Source: Candidatus Methylacidithermus pantelleriae
Lineage (GTDB): Bacteria; Verrucomicrobiota; Verrucomicrobiia; Methylacidiphilales; Methylacidiphilaceae
DNA: 64,000 bases
Assembly: GCF_905250085.1 (NCBI RefSeq)
Contig: NZ_CAJNOB010000023.1
Coordinates: 62,001-126,000, forward strand
Reading direction: 5' to 3'
This document shows positions 54,267 through 62,753 of the stretch, piece by piece. A model generated the notes under the pieces. The model saw only the letters and a program-made list of their open reading frames with translations. It was not told where the DNA came from and ran no database searches. Position numbers and translations under genes: made by a program. Numbering within the stretch: the first letter of the stretch is position 1; every line of letters starts with the position of its first letter.

Positions 54267-56514
54267 TGCCGGGAACGGCTTTTGCCTCCGGTGTAGCCAA
54301 AGCGTTGGGATCCTGGGGAGGCGAGATTTTTCCTTGGGCTGCGACCGTAGAACCCCTCGAGCGGCTCCACTGGGCCGCAAGCTTGTCCAAAGCTTGTAGC
54401 ACGATACCTGGAGTCAACAGTTCGGGCAGTACTTCGGGAGGTAGGGAAGGGTCCGGACCATAGAGGAGATAGAAGGGGACGCCGCTACGACCAAATTGCG
54501 CCAGCATCTGGGAAATTTCTTCATTGGGGTTCGTCCAGTCGGCTACCATCCAGACAATGCCCAGTTCGCGGAATCGCCGCTGGACCTCTGGGTTTTCCAG
54601 CGCAATCCTTTCATTGACTTGACAGGTGAGACACCAGGCAGCTCGGAAATCTACAAACACCGGAACCCCTTTCGAGCGCAGCTCTTGGAGTCGGGCCCGG
54701 GAAAATGGGATCGCTGTGAGACCGGCACCTCCTTGAGCTGGGGAATTCTCAGCCGGTTTGGAGACCTCCGTTAGAAAACCGGTGGTCGCGTACCCGTAGG
54801 AGGTGATCACCGCGGCCAAAAGAAGGAGTCGAGCCGAAAGGCGTATAAGATAGCTTCGTCCCGGGTGGCCGAACCGGCCGTATACCCACAGGGCGAAACT
54901 CAGGATCCAAAGAGACACGAGGAGCCGAAAAAGTCCCTCGTTGCCGCGCAGTTGGCCGTACAGCCAAAGGAGCCACAGGGTGGCGCCGAGCATGGGGAAT
55001 CCTAAAAGTTGTTTAAAGGTCTCCATCCAGGGGCCTGGCTTGGGGAGCCAGTGAAGGAGGCGAGGAAAGGCTGAAAGAAAGGTCAAAGGAAAAGCCATTC
55101 CGAGTCCCAAGCCAGTAAAAATGAGAAGGTTAACCAAAATCCCTTGGTGTAAGGCGATCCCAACGGCAGCTCCCATGAAGGGAGCCGTGCACGGGCTAGC
55201 GACGAGCGCCGCAAGTACACCGCCGACAAAGGATTGAGCCAATCCCTGAAGCGATTCTACTCTTTCCTCAAGTCTTCCCAGGCCGGCTCCGATTTCGAAT
55301 ACTCCAAAAAGGTTTAAGGAGATGGCCAAAAAGAGGAAGGTCATGGAAGCGACAAAACCGGGGGATTGCAGCTGGAAACCCCACCCCAGTTGCTTGCCAA
55401 GACCTCGCAGAACCAAAAGCAGGAAAGCCAGCACCCAAAAGGACAAAAGGACCCCACCGGCAAAACTAAGCCCGTGGAGAAGTGCCCGTCGCGGTTGGTC
55501 TCGGGAGCTCTCTACGATATGCAGAACCTTTAGGGAAAGAACGGGAAGAACGCACGGCATAAGGTTAAGAAGAAGACCCCCGACAAAGGCACCCAGGACG
55601 GAAACCCAAAGAGCCCTGGAAGGAGCACCTGGTTTGCCTCCCGAGGGACTTGGCGCCCAGCGGGGAGCTTCGATACGCCATCCCGAGCGTTTCCCTTCCC
55701 TTTCAATGGCCAAGACTCCTGAAAGGTTTTGGGGGAGGGCCCCGGCAAGTAATTGGGAATCGGGTTCCATCTGAATCAAAAGCGTCGAGCCGTGCACCGA
55801 CCAGAGTTGGGAGCCAGCATTACGAATGATCCCTCCCGAAAGCGGGAAAAATCGTATGCGATCCGAGTCTTTCAAATCCCATCTTTCCTGAGCGTGGACT
55901 TCCAAAATGAGTTTTCCCCCCTCCATGCGGAAACGGCTTTGCCATCCCTCGGGAGGAGGAGAAGGGAGTCGTGCTCGTGCCTCGGCAAAGCCTACGGCCA
56001 GTCCAGGATCGAGAACCGCCTGGGTAGGAGAGGCTGGAAGTTCTAGACTTACCTCTGCATGGCCGGGGATGCATTGGAGCGCGCACTCGACCCACCGCAT
56101 CCGAGCTCCCAGTCGTGCGGGTCCGCCCGTCCAATGGGCGGGGGGTTGAATCTGCGCCAGAATCCAAACCTCCTTTTCGTACCCATAGCTGGCCAGGGGC
56201 GGGGTCAGCAAAAGCTCCGGGACGGGCCACTGGAGAGGACCTGCTTGAAACCCTGGAGGCAATTCCCATTCGACAGTCGTGGCCGCTCCTGAGTCGCCTG
56301 GGTTCATCCAGTAGGTGTGCCATCCGGGATCCATGGTGAGGCGAAGGGCCACCGTAAAGGCTTCTCCCGGCTTAAACGCGTCCACTTCGGAAAAGAGCCG
56401 GGCTTCCACGTGCTTGCTGCGGGCAGGGGGTGACGCCAGAGGGTAGAGTGGTTGAAGAAAGAAAAACTGTCCCAGGCAAGCGATGCCTACCGCGACGACT
56501 TTGCTAAGATTCAT
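54256..56514 (-). CDS. dsbD: DsbD-type thiol:disulfide interchange protein
   Basis: 752 residues. Signal peptide at 1-30. An N-terminal periplasmic domain (LRLTMDPGWHTYWMNPGDSG, MRWVECALQCIPG with a CxxxC pair) resembles the ScsB/DsbD alpha region. A multi-pass membrane core follows at about 300-600, including VLGAFVGGLLLNLMPCVLPVLSLKVL with the conserved Cys. The C-terminal thioredoxin domain has FVDFRAAWCLTCQVN with the CxxC at 628-631 and SGVPFYLLY. It carries electrons from cytoplasmic thioredoxin to periplasmic partners, for example for cytochrome c maturation. The tail beyond 720 is Pro/Ala-rich and low complexity. Confidence 0.88.
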   Translation of the reverse strand: MNLSKVVAVGIACLGQFFFLQPLYPLASPPARSKHVEARLFSEVDAFKPGEAFTVALRLTMDPGWHTYWMNPGDSGAATTVEWELPPGFQAGPLQWPVPELLLTPPLASYGYEKEVWILAQIQPPAHWTGGPARLGARMRWVECALQCIPGHAEVSLELPASPTQAVLDPGLAVGFAEARARLPSPPPEGWQSRFRMEGGKLILEVHAQERWDLKDSDRIRFFPLSGGIIRNAGSQLWSVHGSTLLIQMEPDSQLLAGALPQNLSGVLAIEREGKRSGWRIEAPRWAPSPSGGKPGAPSRALWVSVLGAFVGGLLLNLMPCVLPVLSLKVLHIVESSRDQPRRALLHGLSFAGGVLLSFWVLAFLLLVLRGLGKQLGWGFQLQSPGFVASMTFLFLAISLNLFGVFEIGAGLGRLEERVESLQGLAQSFVGGVLAALVASPCTAPFMGAAVGIALHQGILVNLLIFTGLGLGMAFPLTFLSAFPRLLHWLPKPGPWMETFKQLLGFPMLGATLWLLWLYGQLRGNEGLFRLLVSLWILSFALWVYGRFGHPGRSYLIRLSARLLLLAAVITSYGYATTGFLTEVSKPAENSPAQGGAGLTAIPFSRARLQELRSKGVPVFVDFRAAWCLTCQVNERIALENPEVQRRFRELGIVWMVADWTNPNEEISQMLAQFGRSGVPFYLLYGPDPSLPPEVLPELLTPGIVLQALDKLAAQWSRSRGSTVAAQGKISPPQDPNALATPEAKAVPGNAP

Positions 56515-56653
56515 TCGGGTTTTCTTAACATACGATACAGGAAAGCCCCATGGGTGCTATGTTGAAGCCTGCCGGATTTTGAGGGAAAGTTCTAGCGAAG
56601 GAACGTGACAAAACCCTTGCGTTTCTCCGCTAGCCGAACCGTAACCCAGTGCG

Positions 56654-58147
56654 ATGGAGGCAGAACAAAAGAAAGCGCTCCAGCAAAAGATCCTTGAGCT
56701 TCCTCATAAGCCCGGGGTCTACCTTTTCAAGGACCGTTTTGACCGGGTCATCTACGTGGGGAAAGCTCGAGATCTTCACAGGCGGGTTCATTCCTACTTC
56801 CATCCGAGTCGTAAGATCCGGTCGGACCCCAAAATGCGGGCGCTTCTGGAGGCAGTTTACGACATGGACATCCAGGTCGTGCGATCGGAAGCGGAGGCAG
56901 TCTTGCTTGAGGGGAGGCTCATTAAAGAGTATCGGCCTCGCTACAATGTGAGTTTTCGGGACGACAAGCGGTTCCTTCTGGTCAAGGTCAATCTGAATGA
57001 GCCTTTTCCCCGGTTCCAGCTTACACGGTTGCGCAAGGAAGACGGATGTCGGTACTTTGGTCCTTTTGCGAGTTCGGGGGCGCTCCGCAAGACGGTCAAT
57101 CTCATGAACAAGCTTTTTCAGTTGCGCTCCTGTTCTCCCATGGTCCCCACGGAAAAGGATTACAAGCACTGCCTGGATCACATCATTAAAAATTGCTCCG
57201 CCCCATGCCTGGGGAAGGTGGATTCGGAAAGCTATCGTCGCCGGGTGTTACAGGCCTGTGAATTTTTAGAGGGGAAAGCAAGGGAATGGATCATGGAAAT
57301 GGAAAAGCAGATGCAGGCGGCTGCCGAAGCGCTGGATTTCGAGAAGGCCGCACGTCTCCGTGACCTTTTGGAAGACCTTCGTCGAACCACGACCCCGGCG
57401 CGCCGGTTTGCTCGCTCGCTGCCGGCTTTGCCCACCCCTCAAGAAGATTTGCAAATGCTGGCGAGCGTTCTTGGGTTGCCGGAGCCTCCTCGTCGGATTG
57501 AATGCTTTGATATTTCCAACATTTCTCAAACGCACAAGGTTGCTTCTATGGTTCTTTTTCAGGATGCCAAACCCAATCGTTCGGCCTACCGCCGGTATCG
57601 CATTCGGACGGTAGAAGGCCAGGATGACTTTGCTTGTATGGCGGAGGTGGTCCGCCGGCGGTACCGAAGGTTGCTGGAGGAAGGGGGAGGTAAACCGGAT
57701 CTGATTATGGTCGACGGGGGATTGGGGCAATTGCATGCGGCTCGAAAGGAGCTGGAAGCCCTTGGGCTTGCGGAGATTCCAGTGATCGCGCTGGCGAAGG
57801 AAAACGAAGAAATTTACCGGTTGGGTTGTTCAGAGCCGCTCGTTCTGGACCCAAGTTCGGGTGCGCTCCGGTTGTTACAGCGAGTCCGCGATGAAGCTCA
57901 CCGGTTTGCTCACAGCTATCACGAGCTTCTTTTCAGGCAGCGGATTACGGAAAGTATCCTTGACGAATGTCCCGGTATCGACCGGTATCGCAAGTCTCTT
58001 TTGTTGCGGACGTTTGGTTCCATCGAGCGGCTTCGCCAGGCAAGCCTCGAGGAGCTCAAAGCGGTTAAGGGAATTGGCCCTAAATTAGCCCAGCGGGTCT
58101 ACGAGTTTCTTTCGTCACGGCGGGAGGATGTCAACGGTTCTCCTTGA
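56654..58147 (+). CDS. uvrC: excinuclease ABC subunit C
   Basis: 497 residues. The N-terminal GIY-YIG domain reads KPGVYLFKDRFDRVIYVGKARDLHRRVHSYF. The UVR domain is at about 210-245 (EKQMQAAAEALDFEKAARLRD), followed by the RNase H-like endonuclease domain (RRIECFDISNISQTHKVASMVLF, VDGGLGQL), and C-terminal helix-hairpin-helix motifs (GSIERLRQASLEELKAVKGIGPKLAQRVYEFL, shown only in part here). It makes the dual incision in nucleotide excision repair. It is shorter than the E. coli protein of about 610, mostly in the linker. The 3' end overlaps the convergent VanZ-like gene by 49 bases. Confidence 0.95.
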   Translation: MEAEQKKALQQKILELPHKPGVYLFKDRFDRVIYVGKARDLHRRVHSYFHPSRKIRSDPKMRALLEAVYDMDIQVVRSEAEAVLLEGRLIKEYRPRYNVSFRDDKRFLLVKVNLNEPFPRFQLTRLRKEDGCRYFGPFASSGALRKTVNLMNKLFQLRSCSPMVPTEKDYKHCLDHIIKNCSAPCLGKVDSESYRRRVLQACEFLEGKAREWIMEMEKQMQAAAEALDFEKAARLRDLLEDLRRTTTPARRFARSLPALPTPQEDLQMLASVLGLPEPPRRIECFDISNISQTHKVASMVLFQDAKPNRSAYRRYRIRTVEGQDDFACMAEVVRRRYRRLLEEGGGKPDLIMVDGGLGQLHAARKELEALGLAEIPVIALAKENEEIYRLGCSEPLVLDPSSGALRLLQRVRDEAHRFAHSYHELLFRQRITESILDECPGIDRYRKSLLLRTFGSIERLRQASLEELKAVKGIGPKLAQRVYEFLSSRREDVNGSP

Positions 58148-58590
58148 GAGACGAGGTGAGAGAGATCCTTCGTTTTGGGGTTATCCCATGGATTGTGGAT
58201 CGCCTTTCGGCGCAGGGAAACCAAAAGAGTTGCCAGGCCCACTCCTAGAGCATCGGCTACCCAATCCTCCAGAGAGGGACATCGCCCTGTAAAGCGCTGG
58301 TAGTTTTCATCCACGGCTCCTAAAAGCAAACCTGAGCCCAGGATGGTGACGCCGTCGGTTAGGCCCCCGGAAAGGAAAAGAGTTACCCCAAAATAAAGAA
58401 GGCCATGGCAAAGCTTGTCGTAACGACTGATGGGTCCTGGAATGTTCTTGGCGGGGACAGTGGAAAGCAAAAGAAGCAAACAGAAACTTACGAAAAGTCG
58501 TGCCCATCCTTGTTTGCTTTGAGGGACAAGTCTCTTCACCCATTGTCTGGCAAGCGAGCGTTCTTTTCCATGGCCAAACGGCTTAGGCAT
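58099..58590 (-). CDS. VanZ family membrane protein
   Basis: 163 residues with three to four membrane segments. Landmarks of the VanZ fold: RYDKLCHGLLYFGVTLFL, LGAVDENYQRFTGRCPSLEDWVADALGVGLATLLV (DE..Q and D..AD positions conserved). VanZ-type proteins are small membrane proteins of poorly known role; only VanZ itself is linked to teicoplanin resistance. No van genes are nearby, so resistance should not be inferred. It is convergent with uvrC and overlaps it by 49 bases. Confidence 0.85.
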   Translation of the reverse strand: MPKPFGHGKERSLARQWVKRLVPQSKQGWARLFVSFCLLLLLSTVPAKNIPGPISRYDKLCHGLLYFGVTLFLSGGLTDGVTILGSGLLLGAVDENYQRFTGRCPSLEDWVADALGVGLATLLVSLRRKAIHNPWDNPKTKDLSHLVSQGEPLTSSRRDERNS

Positions 58591-58818
58591 CTTAGGTCAC
58601 AAGTCCCCGTTGAGAAGCGGCGTTCCTTCTATCGGTTTGTTGAAATGTGAAAGAAAACACGGGCTTGAAGGGCCAGAGAGGGTTGACAGAAACGTTCACG
58701 AGTTTTCCTTGACCTGCTTGTCCGAGCTCCAAGGCCTGCTGCCCAACCGATCGCGTTGGGTTTTGAAATCTTGCTTTCCGAAGCCAATTCCCATTGTAGG
58801 CCTTTCTACCAAAGGTCC

Positions 58819-59526
58819 CTACTGCTTGCCAGGAGAAGATCCTAGCTTTCCCAAAAGGAAACCCTGACCCCTGATTGTGTGCAACAGCGGTACTGGATGT
58901 CCCGCATCGATTTTTTTTCGAAGATTCACCATGTGAACATGTACCAGGCGCCGAAGCGAGCGGTGCGACCGGGAAAAGCGCCATGCGTGAGCCGCCAAAA
59001 GATCGGTGCTTACCACTTGCCCGGCCCGTTCGGCGAGAAAGGAAAGGATCAAAAACTCTTTGGGCGTAAGAACTATTTCCTGGGATCCCCTCCAGCACCG
59101 TCGCTCGTGCCAATCGATCCTTAAGTCGTCGATCACGCGGATGGGGGAAGAAGTTCGGATCGTTCGGCGTAAAAGGGAATCGATCCGCAGCACAAGTTCT
59201 TCCGTGCTCCAGGGGCGGCAGAAAAGATCATCCGCGCCTTGCTGGAGAGCCTTGATCCGCTGGCGCGGGCTGGCTTTTTCCAAAAGGAGAATGCAAAGAA
59301 CCTCATCCGTGCGGCCGCGTATGTGGCGAATGACCTCGATACCGCTCCGGTCGGGAAGATTTTGCTCAACAAGGATACAATCAACGGGATGGTCTTCGAA
59401 AAAGCGCAAAAGTTCCTCGGCGGTTGAGACCGTTACGAGGTGCCAACCTTTTTGGGAGAACCGTTTTTGCAACCGGCGTATGATTGGGCGCCGGGCGGCA
59501 ACAAGGACAAAAGGGGAGTGGTTCAC
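58819..59526 (-). CDS. OmpR/PhoB-type response regulator with a degenerate receiver
   Basis: 235 residues from a GTG at 59526. Receiver domain at 1-120 and winged-helix DNA-binding domain at about 130-228 (EIVLTPKEFLILSFLAERAGQVVS, VHMVNLRKKID, LLHTIRGQGFLL), both clearly OmpR/PhoB family. The receiver is atypical: the acidic pair is Ala10-Ala11, the phosphoacceptor position is Glu54 (LVEQNLPD), and the conserved Lys is Arg104 (FCRPW). The Glu could act as a permanent phosphate mimic. No histidine kinase is adjacent. It lies in a sparse region; its targets are unknown. Confidence 0.85.
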   Translation of the reverse strand: MNHSPFVLVAARRPIIRRLQKRFSQKGWHLVTVSTAEELLRFFEDHPVDCILVEQNLPDRSGIEVIRHIRGRTDEVLCILLLEKASPRQRIKALQQGADDLFCRPWSTEELVLRIDSLLRRTIRTSSPIRVIDDLRIDWHERRCWRGSQEIVLTPKEFLILSFLAERAGQVVSTDLLAAHAWRFSRSHRSLRRLVHVHMVNLRKKIDAGHPVPLLHTIRGQGFLLGKLGSSPGKQ

Positions 59527-60771
59527 TGTTTTGCACTCGTAACCCGTTGTTGGAGGTAGCCCCTGGAGGGGGTTAGCTAACAGTCGGCCTTCCAGTGGTT
59601 GGGATTCCCACTTTGAGGAAACGGGCTCGCTCAGCAGAGCTAAGCTTGCTTGAACCGTTTCACGGTAGGCCGGTTGATCCGGAACTTTGGAGGTTCCCGG
59701 CTTTGGAACTTCATCCTGTCGTCCTTGGTAGGGCGAACCCCCTAAGAGACGACGGCGGGGTGATCAAACAAGGCTGGGAAGCTGTCCTTTGTTGGCAAGG
59801 CTGGCAAAGGCAGCCCTAAGGGCAGGGTAGCCGAGCTACACACCTTCGCAATTCCGGGAAGGATTATGCCGACAGCACCCGGGCGATGGGCCTCGATGAG
59901 TGGCTATGGACGGAAAGTTGCAAGGTTCTCTTTGGGCGACACGAAGGATCCAGGTCTAGAGGCTTTGCTTCCGGGTGGCACCTCTTCCACTGCCTCCAGG
60001 AGCAAAACGTTACAAGCACATGCTCCTCAAGGAAAGGTGGGGATTGTGCGGGCGCTACCTGGCAAAGGAAAAAGAGCTTTCGAAAAAGGCGTAAGAAGAG
60101 GCAGACCTTGGACCCTCTCGGCAGCGCGTTTCTTCCCGTTGGAAAGAGTTCCTTACAACAGGAAAGGCCCGACTATCCCAAAGGCGGCTGGAAACCGCTG
60201 GGAGAATCCGGCCAAGTCTTTCACGGGAATCTAGGGAAGGGAAGTCCCACGCCTAGAGCTCGTGAAGGAGAGGCTCCCTGTCACGAGAATGGTTACCGAT
60301 GGTCCGAGCGATGGTCTAGTACCCCGTACCCAATGAGAGGAAATCCTGCGTAACATCCGCTCAACTGATTCCTTAACCCCCTCTTTTTTTTGAGCGGCCA
60401 AACTCTTTCGGTCCTCGATAAGCTTTTTTCTCCGGGTGCGAGAATCCCCCTCGCAGGTAGGAGCTTGTGCTTCGTTCAGGCTCACCGTGGGGAACTTCTG
60501 CGGATAAAGCTCGTTCCGGTTTCCCAAAATGGCCGATTCGCTGGAACTGGCCTGCCGGCAACCGGGGACAAGTCGGAGCAGGTGGTTGCCTTGTTGCCGA
60601 CTCGGGCTTACGTCTCCCTTGCACAAGACAAGCCCTAGGCTGGGCGAACTTCGTTGCACCCGTAAGTTTGGCAACACCTCCGGCTGCCATACATACCTCG
60701 CGTCCATCCGCACCACCGGTTACCGTGCATTCTGCCGGGCAGGGTCAAGAAAACGCGAGCTCATTGCGGGA
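59527..60771. other. gene-poor region, 1.2 kb, no intact gene
   Basis: Upstream of the response regulator. Many overlapping frames exist but none has a family match. The leftward frame 60231-60716 (basic, with RTRRKKLIEDRKSLAAQKK) reads like a possible decayed gene that would follow the epimerase pseudogene, but I could not identify it. No tRNA or RNase P-type fold could be confirmed. Confidence 0.45.
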
Positions 60772-61721
60772 TTATCGCCCAGCTCTTTGCGAAACCCATC
60801 CCGCTAGCTTGCCCACAGCGGTCGCCATCCGAGTTCTCGCTTTGCCTTTGCGTTCGAAGCCCCACGGATTTCGGCCATCATGAGTACGCCGTGTTCGCCG
60901 GTGAAAAGTCGTCCTAGCCACGCGCTTATGATGTGTCGAGGAGGTTTCGCTCGTACCGCTTTGGTCAGAACCGAGAGCCATTGCGATATGGGAGCCGGTT
61001 CGTGATCCACAATGTTGTAAACACCCGAGTTTGCCGACTCCCGTGCTTGGAGGGTTGCGAGGGCAGCATCGTCGATGTGAACAACCGACCAAATCCCTCT
61101 ACCCCTGCCGATCAGGGGATGCGCCGTTTCCGAACCTGTTCTCCCATGTACCCTCTAGCGCCCAAGCGTACTACCAGGACCATGGAACACACCGTATCGT
61201 AGTGCCTTGCCTGTCCTATCCGAACGCTTTGTTACGGTTGTTTCTCGGTAACGGATCGCCTCGGAGGTCCTCCGAATCCCCGGAAGAGGAGTTGGGTCGA
61301 AAGGCTTTTGCTTAGAGTTTTCACGGGCCTGTCTTTACGCGCGTAGGCCCAAGCAACGTCACTCTGGGCAATCAAGCGTCCAGAGTGCGTCTGGCGTCCG
61401 GCAGTAAGCGGGTTGTCAAGGCCTTTCGTGCGCAGGCGGTTGGTTATCTCGAAGTCCCGATCGAACTACCGGATGTGCAAGTTGTGCAGGATTGCCGTGA
61501 GCTCCGTGCACGATGGCGTCAAAAGTGGCTGCCTTTACCACCCGTATCACTGCTTCTGGATCGAGTGCGTCAGCGACGACCGGCGTCGCCCCGGCTGTCC
61601 GGAGTTGGCCGGCCTTGGGAGCCAAACGCCTCATTGCGATCACGTCATGGCCTGCCGAGACAAGTAAGGGAACCAAGCGGCTCGCGATAGCGCCGGTAGC
61701 ACCGGCAAGGAACACTCTCAT
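60772..61721 (-). pseudogene. NAD-dependent epimerase/dehydratase pseudogene
   Basis: Starts MRVFLAGATGAIASRLVPLL, the Rossmann NAD-binding loop of an extended SDR epimerase. The frame breaks after TFDAIVH. Later pieces in other frames continue the family pattern: FEITNRLRTKGLDN, YGPGSTLGARGYMG, the short stretch VVHIDDAALATLQA, SGVYNIVDHEPAPISQWLSVL, and the C-terminal AKRELGWRPLW followed by a stop and RDGFRKELG. At least three frameshifts and one stop make it inactive. Intact relatives are common short nucleotide-sugar epimerase-like proteins. Confidence 0.75.
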
Positions 61722-62753
61722 AGGCGCTTCTCCCTGGCTATAGGGGTAGCTGCTTTCGATTTGCCTGCCCTAGGATCCAAATGAAATCCAACAAGCACGT
61801 CGTTCGAACCGATGATTGCCCTTATGGCGGCTATCCAGGTGACTAGCCCCCCCTCCGGCAAGGTTGCTCTCGGATTTCCTCAGAAACGTTATCCGGCGTA
61901 TGAGTTTCGCTCGTTAACGTGAGCTCTTCCGCTTAGAAGGAGTGTCCCGCTGGTTGCCTTCGGGAAAAATGGCGTTTGACGCCAAGCGGGAAGCTCTGTC
62001 CGTTGGCCGCAGGGACCTCTCCGCTGGCTTCGACCCCGTCGCAAGAGCTCAAAGACAATAAAAGAGAGCCACGGGCTTGGGGATAGGGATAGCGATTTGG
62101 TGCACAAGTGTGGACTCTAGACCTTTATTATGTGTACGCGATGGAAGAGGGCACATAGCCCCCAGTGCCTTGGCAGCGGCGTGCTCCCTGGGTAGTAGCG
62201 AGAGCTTTCTTTTAATGGATCGCCCCAGTATAGATGAGGTACGGTTGTGGAGCAAAATGGGTATACTTTTCTCTCCTTACTCGGTCGCCATCCTGCGCTT
62301 GTGCGGGGATATCGTGGGAGCAGGAGCGGCTGGAAGATCACCAAACCCGCCTTTCGAGTGGCAAGAGAGCTTCCCGTTGCATTGGCCCGTAGAGCCCGCC
62401 TACGGCCAGCCACAAAGCCGGTTGGCGCGGCATCCTCAAACGGGTTTGGGTACGGAAAAGGGGGGAACTTGTTTTGGGGAGGGCTTAGAGTGATTTCCCC
62501 ACATGTCTCTGGATCGATTGCTTTCTGGAAAGCCCGGCACTCACGAAACCCATGTTTTCGTCGTCCAAGCCGGACACAATATCGGGTGTCACCTCGTCCG
62601 GGTCCACCACCAGGAGCAATGGGCTCTTTAGGTCGGACTCGGCAGAAGCTCAAGAGTTGCCAAGCAGTGGCTCGCTAAGCACCATAGAAGACAAGCGAAC
62701 ATGGCCTCCAGGGAGGTCCGAACGGTACAGGGAAGGCGTGCGAGGGATCCGCT
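61722..62753. other. gene-poor region, 1.0 kb, no recognisable gene
   Basis: Between the epimerase pseudogene and the gre gene. Frames on both strands are Arg/Pro/Gly-rich and carry no motif I recognise. It may hold more decayed genes. The promoter for gre should lie at the right end, but none was clear. Confidence 0.45.

Noticed and set aside
59610-59640. GAGGAAACGGGCTC, resembling the RNase P RNA P4 strand
   Set aside because: The AAGTCC part of the motif is absent and no second conserved strand was found downstream.
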